Source: Nanobdellota archaeon (GTDB lineage: Archaea; Nanobdellota; Nanobdellia; Pacearchaeales; GW2011-AR1). From it: a stretch of 54,675 bases of DNA. The stretch is from positions 1 to 54,675 of the forward strand of contig JAHITZ010000025.1 in assembly GCA_018817405.1 (NCBI GenBank). The letters are read 5' to 3'. A program made the translations under genes and the position numbers. The notes beneath the pieces were generated by a model, which ran no database searches, was not told the origin of the DNA, and was given only the letters and a program-made list of their open reading frames with translations. Positions 17,607-24,875 of the stretch are shown in pieces (the stretch's first letter is position 1; the number at the start of each line of letters is the position of its first letter).

Positions 17607-18215
17607 ATGTTCTACATATTAGATGCTGAAGACCACGTCAGAGTAGAGCCGCGCCATTTTGGCCTGCCTACCCATGAAGCAGTAGAAAAACAATTGAATG
17701 AAGATTTTGCAGACAGCATCAGCAGGGAATTTGGTTATGTGATATCAATCCTTTCAGTAGGAAAAATAGATGACGGAATCATAATCTCAGGGGATGGAGC
17801 AGCATACTATAACTCACAATTTAGGCTCCTTGTCTGGAAACCTGAACTACACGAATTAACCTATGGAACAATTTCTGAAATAACAAACTTCGGAGCATTC
17901 ATACAAATCGGACCTGAAAGAGGTATGATCCACATCTCACAAACAATGGAAGACTACGTTTCATTAAACAAAACAGGCACGCTATCCGGAAAATCCTCAA
18001 AACGCTCTCTCGGAAAAAAGGACGACTGCATTGCAAGAATCGTCGCAATAAGTTATAAAGCAGGAACCCCAAAGATAGGCCTCACAATGCGCCAACCTGG
18101 TCTGGGAAAATTACAATGGCTTGAAGAAGATAAAAATAAAAAAGAAGAGGATATAAAAAAAGCAGCCAAAAGAGCAGGTAAAGGAACTAAAGGGAAGAAA
18201 GGGGGAAAGAAATAA
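17607..18215 (+). CDS. rpoE1: DNA-directed RNA polymerase subunit E' (Rpo7)
   Basis: This is the Rpo7 subunit that forms the stalk of archaeal RNA polymerase with Rpo4. It has an N-terminal RPB7-like domain (PRHFGLP, then VISILSVGKIDDGIIISGDGA) and a C-terminal S1/OB domain (YGTISEITNFGAFIQIGPERGMIHISQ). At 202 aa it has a Lys/Gly-rich tail beyond the ~185-aa family norm. A Shine-Dalgarno-like AAGGAG lies 4 nt before the ATG. It is followed 5 bp later by spt4, the standard archaeal order. Confidence 0.95.
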   Translation: MFYILDAEDHVRVEPRHFGLPTHEAVEKQLNEDFADSISREFGYVISILSVGKIDDGIIISGDGAAYYNSQFRLLVWKPELHELTYGTISEITNFGAFIQIGPERGMIHISQTMEDYVSLNKTGTLSGKSSKRSLGKKDDCIARIVAISYKAGTPKIGLTMRQPGLGKLQWLEEDKNKKEEDIKKAAKRAGKGTKGKKGGKK

Positions 18216-18220
18216 ATAAA

Positions 18221-18406
18221 ATGGCAAAACAAAAAGCATGCAAGAAATGCAAAACAGTCTATAAAGGAGCAAAGTGCCCTAAATGCGGCTCTGAAGAATC
18301 CAGCGACTCATTCAAAGGAAAAATATTTGTTCTCAAACCAGAGGATTCTGAAATTGCCAAGAAACTTAAAATAAATGAAAAAGGCGAATATGCAATTAAA
18401 CTTTAA
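18221..18406 (+). CDS. spt4: Transcription elongation factor Spt4 (RpoE'')
   Basis: The 61-aa zinc-ribbon protein has paired CKKC and CPKCG motifs and the C-terminal IFVLKPEDSEIAKKLKI strand-helix that contacts Spt5. With Spt5 it promotes RNA polymerase processivity. It directly follows rpoE1, as in most archaea. The longer ORF in another frame across its 3' end is a shadow. Confidence 0.92.
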   Translation: MAKQKACKKCKTVYKGAKCPKCGSEESSDSFKGKIFVLKPEDSEIAKKLKINEKGEYAIKL

Positions 18407-18506
18407 AATGAACAACCCCTCCCTAAAGGACGAGGTATCAGGAACTAAAACAAAAATGTTAACAGACACACAAAATCCACAAAGAAAAGATTTAATACTT
18501 ACTTAC

Positions 18507-18571
18507 GTCAAGAGTCAAAGATTGTTGAGCGCATCCAAGAATTGCATTATTGGAAATTCTTGGTGTCTTAG
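18507..18571. repeat. Degenerate internal copy of the structured terminal repeat
   Basis: These 65 bases align without gaps to bases 6-70, with about 51 of 65 identical. The CCAAGAATT...AATTCTTGG stem is kept and the GAGCGCA spacer is conserved; the first stem is weakened. The gap between spt4 and rps24e (18407-18651) otherwise holds no convincing gene. The 90-aa track ORF there has no coding character. In many archaea a dephospho-CoA kinase-like gene sits in this position. Confidence 0.75.
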
Positions 18572-18651
18572 ATTTATTAATAATCAATTAAATTTGGAGG
18601 ACCCAATTCCTCGCTCTGCTTTAGAGTGGAAGTATCCTTGCCGTTGATAAA

Positions 18652-18933
18652 ATGAACATCCTTAACGACAAAAAAAATAATTTACTGAAAAGAAGAGAGG
18701 TTCAATTTATTTTAGAGTCAGACTCCAACCTCGGCTATGAAAATTGCAAAAAAGCAGCCATCTCTCACTTTAAAATCCCTGAAACAAACGTCGTTGTTAA
18801 ATCTGTGAAAAATAATTTCGGCTCAAAAGAGTTTGTGTGCAAGGTTTTCATTTACGATTCAGAACAAGACAAACACAAAATAGAACCTAAGGTGAAAGCG
18901 AAAAAGAAAGCGCAGTCTGGAGAGAAAAAATGA
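18652..18933 (+). CDS. rps24e: 30S ribosomal protein S24e
   Basis: The 93-aa protein matches archaeal S24e: N-terminal ILNDKKNNLLKRREVQFIL, then GYENCKKAAISHFKIPETNVVVKSVKNNFG, and a basic C-terminus. It belongs to the small ribosomal subunit. It sits two genes from S27ae in the conserved rpoE1-spt4-rps24e-rps27ae neighbourhood. Its stop overlaps the start of the next small gene by 4 bp. Confidence 0.92.
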   Translation: MNILNDKKNNLLKRREVQFILESDSNLGYENCKKAAISHFKIPETNVVVKSVKNNFGSKEFVCKVFIYDSEQDKHKIEPKVKAKKKAQSGEKK

Positions 18934-19163
18934 GTATCACAATCCAAGTAACTAACGAAGTTGTGAAAGAATTAGTCTTGGATTTACTTAGACAAAAGAT
19001 GTATAGGAAACAAATGCAAGAGAACGTAAGAAGAGCTGATATGCTTGAGGACAGTATTTGCGCTGAAATTCGTGAGTTAAGGGCAGTAGGATTTAGTGGA
19101 AAAGAATTAAAAAGATATAGGGGTCATCGATTAAGGGGAGGACAACCAATACCTTACTGTTAA
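18930..19163 (+). CDS. Unknown 77-aa protein between S24e and S27ae
   Basis: It is translationally coupled to rps24e by an ATGA overlap and followed 6 bp later by rps27ae. The protein is a probable helical, highly charged small protein (ELVLDLLRQKMYRKQMQENVRR, then a basic GKELKRYRGHRLRGG tail). The end could bind RNA. I know no ribosomal protein of this sequence. Archaeal S24e and S27ae are normally adjacent, so this is an insertion into a conserved operon. Unrecognised. Confidence 0.6.
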   Translation: MSITIQVTNEVVKELVLDLLRQKMYRKQMQENVRRADMLEDSICAEIRELRAVGFSGKELKRYRGHRLRGGQPIPYC

Positions 19164-19169
19164 TATAAA

Positions 19170-19397
19170 ATGGCAACAAAAAAAGGCGGCTCTAAAAAAG
19201 AAAGAAAAGGCAAAAAGCCGCACAAAAACAAACCAACTGGGAAAAAATACTCTCATTACTCAATTGAAAATGGTTCTATAAAAAGAAACAAAAAACACTG
19301 CCCAAGATGCGGACCTGGAACATTTTTAGCAAACCACAAAAACAGATTGTATTGTGGATGGTGCAAATACACAGAGTTTGGCGAAAAAAAAGAATAA
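19170..19397 (+). CDS. rps27ae: 30S ribosomal protein S27ae
   Basis: The 75-aa protein has a Lys-rich N-terminus and the zinc finger CPRCGPGTFLANHKNRLYCGWC, which identifies S27ae. It is part of the small subunit head. It ends this information-processing operon; no kae1 gene follows in this window. Confidence 0.92.
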   Translation: MATKKGGSKKERKGKKPHKNKPTGKKYSHYSIENGSIKRNKKHCPRCGPGTFLANHKNRLYCGWCKYTEFGEKKE

Positions 19398-19410
19398 TTT
19401 TTCTTAAAGA

Positions 19411-19430
19411 TAATTACAAACCCTTGAAGA
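19411..19430. repeat. Direct-repeat copy resembling the element's right end
   Basis: TAATTACAAACCCTTGAAGA differs at one base from TAATTATAAACCCTTGAAGA at 29996-30015. It lies outside the presumed left end at 20264. It is either the true left attachment site, which would put the CARDB gene inside the element, or a copy of a common intergenic motif. Confidence 0.4.
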
Positions 19431-19496
19431 AATAGGTTCTTAATGAGAGAAAAGTTGTTAAGAAAATTATAAAAAGGAAGTTTGGTCAGTAATAAA

Positions 19497-20258
19497 ATGA
19501 ATAAAAGAGGTTTTGTTTTGGCAATTTTAATTTTTGCAGTTGTAGTTCTTGGAGTTATTCTTGCAGTTTATTTCCTGGTGGAGGAAGATGACAAAACTTC
19601 TGATGAAAATGGAGAACTCAATGAATGCAATGATGGCACAGATAATGATGGGGATGGAAAGGTTGATTACTTGATAGACGAAGGTTGTGAAAATGAGAGC
19701 GATAATGATGAGTCAGATTGTGGTGATGGGATTTGTGAGGGGGAGGAGAGTTTTGATTCATGCAGTGATGATTGCTTGCCTTTAGTGAATGAAACGCATG
19801 CAATTTGTTCAAACAATTCTTGCGTAGAAATTGAGGGCATGGGAGAGGACGGATGCAGTACTGATGCAGATTGCCAATCTGACGAAGGCCTTCCTGATTT
19901 AATAATTAGTAATATAAGTATGGAGATAACAGATGAAATAACAAATAGTACGACAAATGTGACAGTATATTCTGTGACAGTGTATACAACTGTGAAAAAT
20001 ATCGGGGAATCTAGCGCAGAGCAGTCTACGACGAGAGTGAGTTTTGGGGGAGAGTTATTTCCTTTGAGTTTTACAAGTACATACACTCCTTCTTTAGAGC
20101 CTGATCAAGAAACGATTGTGGAGTCTGTTTATGATGAGTTGGAGGAGGGAGAGTATGATGCAACGGCGTCTGTGGACCACTTGCTGAAAATTGAGGAATT
20201 AGATGAAGAGAATAATGGGTTTGGAGTAATTATGTTGGTGGTTTCCGATTCTAATTAG
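19497..20258 (+). CDS. Membrane-anchored secreted protein with CARDB-like domain
   Basis: The ATG at 19497 (MNKRGFVLAILIF) is preferred over 19482, because MNKRG followed by a hydrophobic stretch is the usual start of such archaeal exported proteins. After the anchor comes an acidic Cys-rich region with CNDGTDNDGDGKVDYLIDEGC (thrombospondin type 3-like calcium loops) and CGDGICEGEESFDSC. The C-terminal ~110 residues (DLIISNISMEI, TTVKNIGESSAEQS, SLEPDQETIVES) form a CARDB-like adhesion beta-sandwich. It is probably surface-exposed. A TATA-like ATTATAAAAAGG lies about 25 nt upstream. Confidence 0.7.
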   Translation: MNKRGFVLAILIFAVVVLGVILAVYFLVEEDDKTSDENGELNECNDGTDNDGDGKVDYLIDEGCENESDNDESDCGDGICEGEESFDSCSDDCLPLVNETHAICSNNSCVEIEGMGEDGCSTDADCQSDEGLPDLIISNISMEITDEITNSTTNVTVYSVTVYTTVKNIGESSAEQSTTRVSFGGELFPLSFTSTYTPSLEPDQETIVESVYDELEEGEYDATASVDHLLKIEELDEENNGFGVIMLVVSDSN

Positions 20259-20263
20259 AATTT

Positions 20264-20275
20264 AACCCTTGAAGA
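20264..20275. repeat. Candidate left attachment repeat
   Basis: AACCCTTGAAGA is repeated at 30004-30015 next to the integrase gene. It lies just after the stop of the host CARDB gene and before the convergent regulator gene. The 12-bp length is short for certainty. Confidence 0.4.
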
Positions 20276-20310
20276 TGTGGTATTAAAAAGTTAAACTGTT
20301 AGGGTTTAAG

Positions 20311-20841
20311 TTACTTGTGGTCTTTAAGGTATTGCTCACCTTTGGGTGTTATTGATAATCCTGCATATCCCTTCTCTCTTACGAGGAAAGAAGCTCCAAT
20401 TTTATGTTTAGTGTTAAACTCTGGGTGATTATTAATTTGTTCATCAGTAACATTTTGGTTTTGTTGAATATAAACTAATAATTCAATTATTTCTGGCGTT
20501 AGCTCCCTTTCCTTGTAAGCTAATTTATTATCAATTTGTTTAATCCATTGTTTTTCGTTTCTCTCTGCTTTTTTCTTTAGAAGAGTTTGATATTCTTGGA
20601 TTTTCTTTGAATTTGTTTGGATAATTATTTTTCTATCGTCATTTTGGTCTTTTGTTTTTGTTAATAGACCAACTTCTAAGAGAAAATTAAGATGATATGT
20701 TAATGCTCCAACAGATAATCCAACTTCTTTTTTTAGTTCGTTAAAGTTTTTAGGAATTTCACATAGAACCAGAATTTTACCACGATTTTCACTTGTGAAA
20801 GCAGTCTCAATATTTCTGATTTGTTTAGTTCTACCACTCAT
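20311..20841 (-). CDS. Winged-helix transcriptional regulator of the element
   Basis: The 176-aa protein begins with an ArsR-type winged helix (NRGKILVLCEIPKNFNELKKEVGLSVGALTYHLNFLLEVGLL, residues ~19-59). A charged helical linker follows, then a second wHTH-like C-terminal region (LTPEIIELLVYIQQ, ITPKGEQYLKDH). It is transcribed divergently from the replication genes. Three TCTAT-N3-ATAGA palindromes fill the shared promoter, one touching its own start codon, so autorepression and control of the rightward operon are likely (inference). Confidence 0.8.
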   Translation of the reverse strand: MSGRTKQIRNIETAFTSENRGKILVLCEIPKNFNELKKEVGLSVGALTYHLNFLLEVGLLTKTKDQNDDRKIIIQTNSKKIQEYQTLLKKKAERNEKQWIKQIDNKLAYKERELTPEIIELLVYIQQNQNVTDEQINNHPEFNTKHKIGASFLVREKGYAGLSITPKGEQYLKDHK

Positions 20842-20930
20842 CTATTTTATAGAACTATTCTCTTTATAAATTTAATTGTTGTTCTATTTAATAGAAATAT
20901 TTATAAACCTATTATGCTCTATAAAATAGA
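20841..20930. promoter_or_regulatory. Three palindromic operators in divergent promoter
   Basis: TCTATTTTATAGA (20841-20853), TCTATTTAATAGA (20883-20895) and TCTATAAAATAGA (20918-20930) are perfect TCTAT-N3-ATAGA palindromes. The first abuts the regulator's start codon and the third ends 6 nt before the first rightward ATG. TATA-like TTTATAAATT and TTTATAAACC lie between them. Binding would block both promoters, as in phage-type lysogeny or plasmid copy-control switches. Confidence 0.8.
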
Positions 20931-20936
20931 ACTAAA

Positions 20937-21110
20937 ATGGCACAAACAAAAAGATTCGGTGAAAAGATTGTTTTTCATATTGAACCAGAGAATAAAAAGG
21001 CATTAAGGCAAATAGCGAAGGAAAAAGGTCTTGGTGTTTCAACTTATTGCCGATTTATTATTCTCAAAACTTTAGGAGGGCGAAAAGAGGAAAATGCAAC
21101 AGCAACCTAA
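20937..21110 (+). CDS. Small RHH-like protein (57 aa)
   Basis: Too short for the track. The frame opens at ATG 20937 and reads KRFGEKIVFHIEPENKKALR followed by IAKEKGLGVSTYCRFIILKTL. A strand then two helices is the ribbon-helix-helix pattern, also seen in MobC-like proteins. It is the first gene right of the operators. It likely binds DNA; a role in replication control or mobilisation is inference. A second RHH protein of the same design lies at 25435. Confidence 0.6.
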   Translation: MAQTKRFGEKIVFHIEPENKKALRQIAKEKGLGVSTYCRFIILKTLGGRKEENATAT

Positions 21111-21225
21111 TCTTCAAACACAAGAACCAACCATCCAAGAGAGAATGGACTATCTGATTAATCGCATGAGTTTTGTCCTTATGGTTCTTGAAAATAAGAC
21201 GCAAATAGAGGAGGATTTTTCTTAA
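21094..21225 (+). CDS. Tiny helical protein (43 aa)
   Basis: It overlaps the RHH gene by 17 bp in another frame. Gln-rich N-terminus (QQQPNLQTQEPTIQER), then an amphipathic helix (MDYLINRMSFVLMVLENK). Position in a dense operon supports translation. No family recognised. Confidence 0.45.
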   Translation: MQQQPNLQTQEPTIQERMDYLINRMSFVLMVLENKTQIEEDFS

Positions 21226-21226
21226 T

Positions 21227-21301
21227 ATGATAAATTCACAACCAGATGGCTTTTCTGTTGAGTATGAGGTTGAAAAAGGTTTTAGGAGGTATATATTATG
21301 A
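21227..21301 (+). CDS. Possible leader peptide ORF (24 aa)
   Basis: ATG at 21227 gives a 24-codon frame ending TTATGA, overlapping the helicase start at 21298. It contains AGGAGG in its coding sequence, which acts as a strong Shine-Dalgarno for the helicase. It may only serve translational coupling. Confidence 0.3.
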   Translation: MINSQPDGFSVEYEVEKGFRRYIL

Positions 21302-22797
21302 AGACACCAACGAAAAAACAAATCAAATTTTCTGCTAAAGAACTTCTTGCATTACTAAAGAAAAGTTTTGATGATTTTGTTAAAGAATCCCCTATTTATT
21401 ATGACGAACATTCTTTATGGTGGGCGTGGGATGACGAGAAAAAATTTTGGAGTATCGTTGATGATGTTTGTGTTCTGAATTTATTTGAAGACTTTTTTGA
21501 CTTGAAAACAGAACAAGTCTCTAAACACTCTGGTTTTATTCTAAAAGTTTTGAGGCAAAAGAGCAGACGCTATAAACCTTTAGACCTACCAGAGTATTGT
21601 GTTCAGTTCAAGAATAAGATTTATAACTTGCGAGAGAAAAAAGAACTTCCTGCAACTCCGAAATACTTTTTAACTGCTCCAATACCTTACGAACTTTCTA
21701 AAAATTCAGAGACCCCAACCATAGACAGACTTTTTGTTGAGTGGGTCGGCGAAAAATATAAACCAACTCTCTATGAAATTTTAGCTTACTCATGTTTGCG
21801 GGAGCAATTCTTACAAACTATTGTAGCTCTCACTGGTGCAGGGAGCAATGGCAAAGGAACATTCCAAAACCTTATCATAAAGTTTCTGGGAAAGGAGAAT
21901 TGTGTTGCTTCAAATATCAAAAGTCTCATCACTCGTTCTTTTGAAACATCTGCGTTGTATAAAAAACTCCTTTGTGTTGTCGGCGAGGTTGATTCTGCTG
22001 ACCTAACAAATACGAACCTTCTCAAGCAACTTACAGGCGAGGACTTAATTCGGTATGAGTTTAAAGGAAAAACTACATTTTCAGAATTATCCCCAACAAC
22101 TTTTATAATCGCAACAAATTCTCTTCCAATTACCCCAGACAAATCAGACGGATTTTATCGGCGTATTCTCACCATTGACTTCCCCAACCAATTCAAACTC
22201 AAAAGAGACTTACTTGCAGAAATCCCAGAAAAAGAGTTTCATAACCTCACCCGCAAGGTTGTAGATGTTCTATTGCGACTCATAGAAACAAATGAATTTA
22301 CAAACGGCGGGGATATTGAAGAACGCCGACGCAGGTATGAGGAACGTTCTAACCCCTTAATGATGTTCGTTTCACAGGACTATGAAGAAGGAGGGGCTGG
22401 TTATGTTAAGTTGAGGGAGTTCTCTAACTCGTTTAACGATTTTCTGAAACAGAAGAAGTTGCGACAATTAACAGTCTCAAAGATTGGGAAATTGTTGAGG
22501 GATGAGGGCTTTGAAGTTTCCACAAGAAAATTCAAGGATGAGACGGGAGAAATCATTGACTCTGCTAAATCTATTATTGGTTTGACAGAAAAATCCCAAG
22601 AAAAAACAAAAAAAATTGAATCGCACCGTATAGTAGAAACTGGTGGTTTGGGTGGTTCAGAAACCACCAGAACCACCGAATCTGGCTATACACCGCAAGA
22701 TAAAATTTTCTGTATAAAATGTAAATCAAACAATGTTCACGCTTATTCAGATATGATATTCTGTGATGACTGCAAACACAAGGAGCAACTAAAATGA
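21298..22797 (+). CDS. D5/P4-type SF3 helicase (primase C-terminal type)
   Basis: The 499-aa protein is a replicative superfamily 3 helicase of the phage P4/D5 group. Walker A is GAGSNGKGTFQNL (~residues 179-191). Walker B-like KLLCVVGEVDSADL follows. The SF3 motif C Asn is in TTFIIATNSLP, with an arginine-finger-like FYRRILTIDF. The preceding ~170 residues resemble the D5 N-terminal domain. The C-terminal ~100 residues are a linker with Thr-rich repeats and a CxxC...CxxC zinc finger (CIKCKSNNVHA...CDDC). It should unwind the element's DNA with the primase two genes downstream. Confidence 0.85.
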   Translation: MKTPTKKQIKFSAKELLALLKKSFDDFVKESPIYYDEHSLWWAWDDEKKFWSIVDDVCVLNLFEDFFDLKTEQVSKHSGFILKVLRQKSRRYKPLDLPEYCVQFKNKIYNLREKKELPATPKYFLTAPIPYELSKNSETPTIDRLFVEWVGEKYKPTLYEILAYSCLREQFLQTIVALTGAGSNGKGTFQNLIIKFLGKENCVASNIKSLITRSFETSALYKKLLCVVGEVDSADLTNTNLLKQLTGEDLIRYEFKGKTTFSELSPTTFIIATNSLPITPDKSDGFYRRILTIDFPNQFKLKRDLLAEIPEKEFHNLTRKVVDVLLRLIETNEFTNGGDIEERRRRYEERSNPLMMFVSQDYEEGGAGYVKLREFSNSFNDFLKQKKLRQLTVSKIGKLLRDEGFEVSTRKFKDETGEIIDSAKSIIGLTEKSQEKTKKIESHRIVETGGLGGSETTRTTESGYTPQDKIFCIKCKSNNVHAYSDMIFCDDCKHKEQLK

Positions 22798-23045
22798 CTA
22801 ATAGTTCAATCCGCACCAGAATTGAAACATTGTTAAGGGAACGGGGACTTAAATGGGTTGATGTGTATTCTAAACTCGGATGGCACAAAACCTTCTCTTC
22901 TAAGGTCTTGAATGGTTTATTTATTCCTCCACTCTGGCAAAGGGTGGCTCTTGCTAAAGAGTTCAACGTTGATAGTTCGGTTATTTGGGATGAACCAAGT
23001 ATTGTTTCGGCTTATGAAATAAAAGGAGAAACCACCCAAACCACC
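22642..23045. repeat. Heptamer repeats AACCACC in 9-bp register
   Basis: GGTGGTT at 22642 and 22651, and AACCACC at 22662, 22671, 23030 and 23039, give three pairs each spaced 9 bp. The first two pairs face each other and can fold. All lie inside coding sequence and encode ETTRTT and ETTQTT at the ends of two adjacent proteins. They may be iteron-like binding sites for the element's initiator, or simply repeated peptide tags. Confidence 0.6.
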
Positions 23046-23084
23046 AATTCTCACTATACAGTGCGGGATGAAAAAAATGAATAG
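22794..23084 (+). CDS. XRE-like helix-turn-helix protein
   Basis: The 96-aa protein has an XRE/Cro-type HTH: IRTRIETLLRERGLKWVDVYSKLGWHKTFSSKVLNG, then WQRVALAKEFNVDSSVIW. The C-terminal ETTQTTNSHYTVRDE repeats the helicase linker motif ETTRTTESGYTPQDK. It overlaps the helicase by 4 bp and the primase by 17 bp. It probably binds element DNA, as an origin-binding or regulatory protein. Confidence 0.7.
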   Translation: MTNSSIRTRIETLLRERGLKWVDVYSKLGWHKTFSSKVLNGLFIPPLWQRVALAKEFNVDSSVIWDEPSIVSAYEIKGETTQTTNSHYTVRDEKNE

Positions 23085-23838
23085 TCAAGAATACCTTAAA
23101 TCAAAAAACCTCCGAAAAGAAGAACCAGATGAGATAATCATAGACATAGATGACAGAACCGAACATGGAGTTAAATGTTATATGGCTACTGGAATCAATC
23201 TTGTTAATGCTGGTTACTGGATTGAGGTCTGGTATGCTGATGGCATGAAAGAACCCCACATCCACATTAAAAATATTGGTGGGCTTTCAGACTTAACACA
23301 AGAAGAAGGCACAACATATCGTAAGTTATTCTTACAAAAGTTTATTCCCAAAGAGTTCTGGAAAAACAAGCGAGTAAATGACGACTTAGGAGAAATCCCA
23401 GACTATTCAATGTGTGAAAAGTATGAGGATAAGTTTCACCCAATTGCAGAAGAGAACAAACCTCACCACAAATACAAAACTCTCAAAACTTTAAGGTCTG
23501 AATTTAACAAGAACTATCAAAACGCATTAGACTTAGAAATCTATGAGCAAGTTAAGAACCAACTCTCTACCAAAAACACAACCAGAGAAATAACTGGAGA
23601 TGAGCTTTACAAAAAGATAGCAAGTAAAATCTCTATATTTCATATCGCAGACTTGTTTGGATTAACTCCAACTGGAAAGAGATTAAGAGAGTGTCCATTC
23701 CACGCAGATACTAAACCAAGTTTATCTCTTAATGAACAAGAAGGAATCTTTAGATGTTTTGGTTGTAAAGTCTCTGGAAATATTATTAAGTTCTATGCTC
23801 TCCTCAAACAATTAAACCCCAAGTTTAAGATAAAATGA
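23068..23838 (+). CDS. Probable AEP-like primase with CHC2 zinc finger
   Basis: The 256-aa protein has an N-terminal region with IIIDIDDRTEHG (hhDhD), then EPHIHIKNIGGLSDL, which fit the first two motifs of archaeo-eukaryotic primases. The last ~75 residues are a CHC2-type zinc finger (CPFHADTKPSLSLN...FRCFGCKVSGNIIKF), normally found in DnaG-like primases. Together with the adjacent SF3 helicase this forms a replication module. The AEP assignment rests on motif reading and is tentative; the CHC2 call is firm. An internal ATG at 23077 is an alternative start. Confidence 0.6.
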   Translation: MKKMNSQEYLKSKNLRKEEPDEIIIDIDDRTEHGVKCYMATGINLVNAGYWIEVWYADGMKEPHIHIKNIGGLSDLTQEEGTTYRKLFLQKFIPKEFWKNKRVNDDLGEIPDYSMCEKYEDKFHPIAEENKPHHKYKTLKTLRSEFNKNYQNALDLEIYEQVKNQLSTKNTTREITGDELYKKIASKISIFHIADLFGLTPTGKRLRECPFHADTKPSLSLNEQEGIFRCFGCKVSGNIIKFYALLKQLNPKFKIK

Positions 23839-23990
23839 AGAAACCAAAACCATGTGAATATCCAGAATGTAACCAAATGGGATTACATAGATTCAAGACA
23901 CAGTATTATTGTTGGTTGCATTACCTTCATGTTCTACAATCAAGTAGAGAAGAGAAACGCAAGGAGGTTAAAGATAGTGTTGATGGGTAA
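23835..23990 (+). CDS. Small zinc-finger protein (51 aa)
   Basis: Too short for the track. It begins with ATGA overlapping the primase stop. CEYPEC and YYCWLHYLH give four to five metal-ligand candidates (C-x4-C...C-x2-H) before a charged tail. It probably binds zinc and perhaps nucleic acid. From 23991 to 24092 no gene is seen; that gap has a short inverted repeat (AGTAAC...GTTACT). Confidence 0.55.
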   Translation: MKKPKPCEYPECNQMGLHRFKTQYYCWLHYLHVLQSSREEKRKEVKDSVDG

Positions 23991-24092
23991 TACTTGTTCA
24001 GAGCAGTAACAACTTCAATAGATAAAGGAAAGTTACTACACATATACCAAATAAAAACAATTTTACCCACAAATCCATCCTAAAACAAACAA

Positions 24093-24389
24093 ATGAAAGA
24101 ATACACAAAATATAAGGAGATTTGTGAGAAATGGAAGCGTCAGGCACTAAAATTAGGTAGAAAAATGATTAAAGAGGGTGCAACAGACCAAGAAATAATA
24201 GCCAGACTCTCAAACAATGAGGTTTTTGATGGAGAACAGGCAACCCTATTATTAGAGATGTGTAAGGACATCAAAGTTGTCAAGACAATTAGGGTTAGAC
24301 CATCTGTTCTTAAAAGAATTAGAAAAACAAAAAGACCCCTCAATGAAATTGTTGATAACTTTTTAGAGTGGAGGTTTGCAGATGCCTGA
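24093..24389 (+). CDS. Unknown 98-aa basic protein
   Basis: The N-terminal half is helical and Lys-rich (KRQALKLGRKMIKEGATDQEIIARL). The C-terminal TIRVRPSVLKRIRKTKRPLNEIVDNFLEW has a strand then helices, compatible with an RHH or AbrB-like DNA-binding end. Unrecognised. Confidence 0.55.
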   Translation: MKEYTKYKEICEKWKRQALKLGRKMIKEGATDQEIIARLSNNEVFDGEQATLLLEMCKDIKVVKTIRVRPSVLKRIRKTKRPLNEIVDNFLEWRFADA

Positions 24390-24627
24390 CTTGTCTGAAA
24401 CAAAATCAGAGAATTTTATGGGGCTTTCTTTTCTTGGAGTGTTTGGAATATTCGCAATTGGAAATTTTGTTTTATTTATTATGATTCTTCTAATTGAAGT
24501 TTTCAACTGGTCAAGGTTTAGTAAGGTGATAAACCTTCTTTGCATTTTGAGTTTTGTAACTTTTAATTTCATTATGATTATCCTCATTATTGCAACATCA
24601 GATTCAACAAATCAACAGAGTGTATAA
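24382..24627 (+). CDS. Small membrane protein with two TM helices
   Basis: ATG 24382 is preferred because GGAGG precedes it by 8 nt; the track used TTG 24376. The 81-aa protein has two long hydrophobic segments (GLSFLGVFGIFAIGNFVLFIMILLI and INLLCILSFVTFNFIMIILII). Both ends are polar. Such proteins are common in archaeal viruses and plasmids; function unknown. Confidence 0.6.
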   Translation: MPDLSETKSENFMGLSFLGVFGIFAIGNFVLFIMILLIEVFNWSRFSKVINLLCILSFVTFNFIMIILIIATSDSTNQQSV

Positions 24628-24629
24628 CA

Positions 24630-24875
24630 ATGGAAGAAGAAGTAATAAACCAAATCATTGCGAAGTTAAATGAGTTAGAGGAAACCATTAAGACAGAAAC
24701 ATCAAGACAACCAGAGGTTTGTCGCATTGGAGACTTAACAATTCAGTCTCATTTTCTCCGAGCAGATAAACTTGTTAAGATTGCATTGAAAACTTTGAAA
24801 GATAAATCTGTGGAAAAACACTTTTTTAGTTCTGAATTAAAACGTATGAGGGGAACGAGGGGGTTTGGAGAATGA
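24630..24875 (+). CDS. Unknown 81-aa protein before the serine recombinase
   Basis: It opens with a coiled-coil-like helix (EEEVINQIIAKLNELEETIKTE), followed by a mixed region and a basic end (ELKRMRGTRGFGE). The 4-bp overlap with the recombinase suggests a coupled partner or accessory factor. Unrecognised. Confidence 0.55.
   Translation: MEEEVINQIIAKLNELEETIKTETSRQPEVCRIGDLTIQSHFLRADKLVKIALKTLKDKSVEKHFFSSELKRMRGTRGFGE

Noticed and set aside
18375-18647. 90-aa track ORF between spt4 and rps24e
   Set aside because: It overlaps the spt4 end out of frame and runs through the structured repeat; its composition shows no coding bias.
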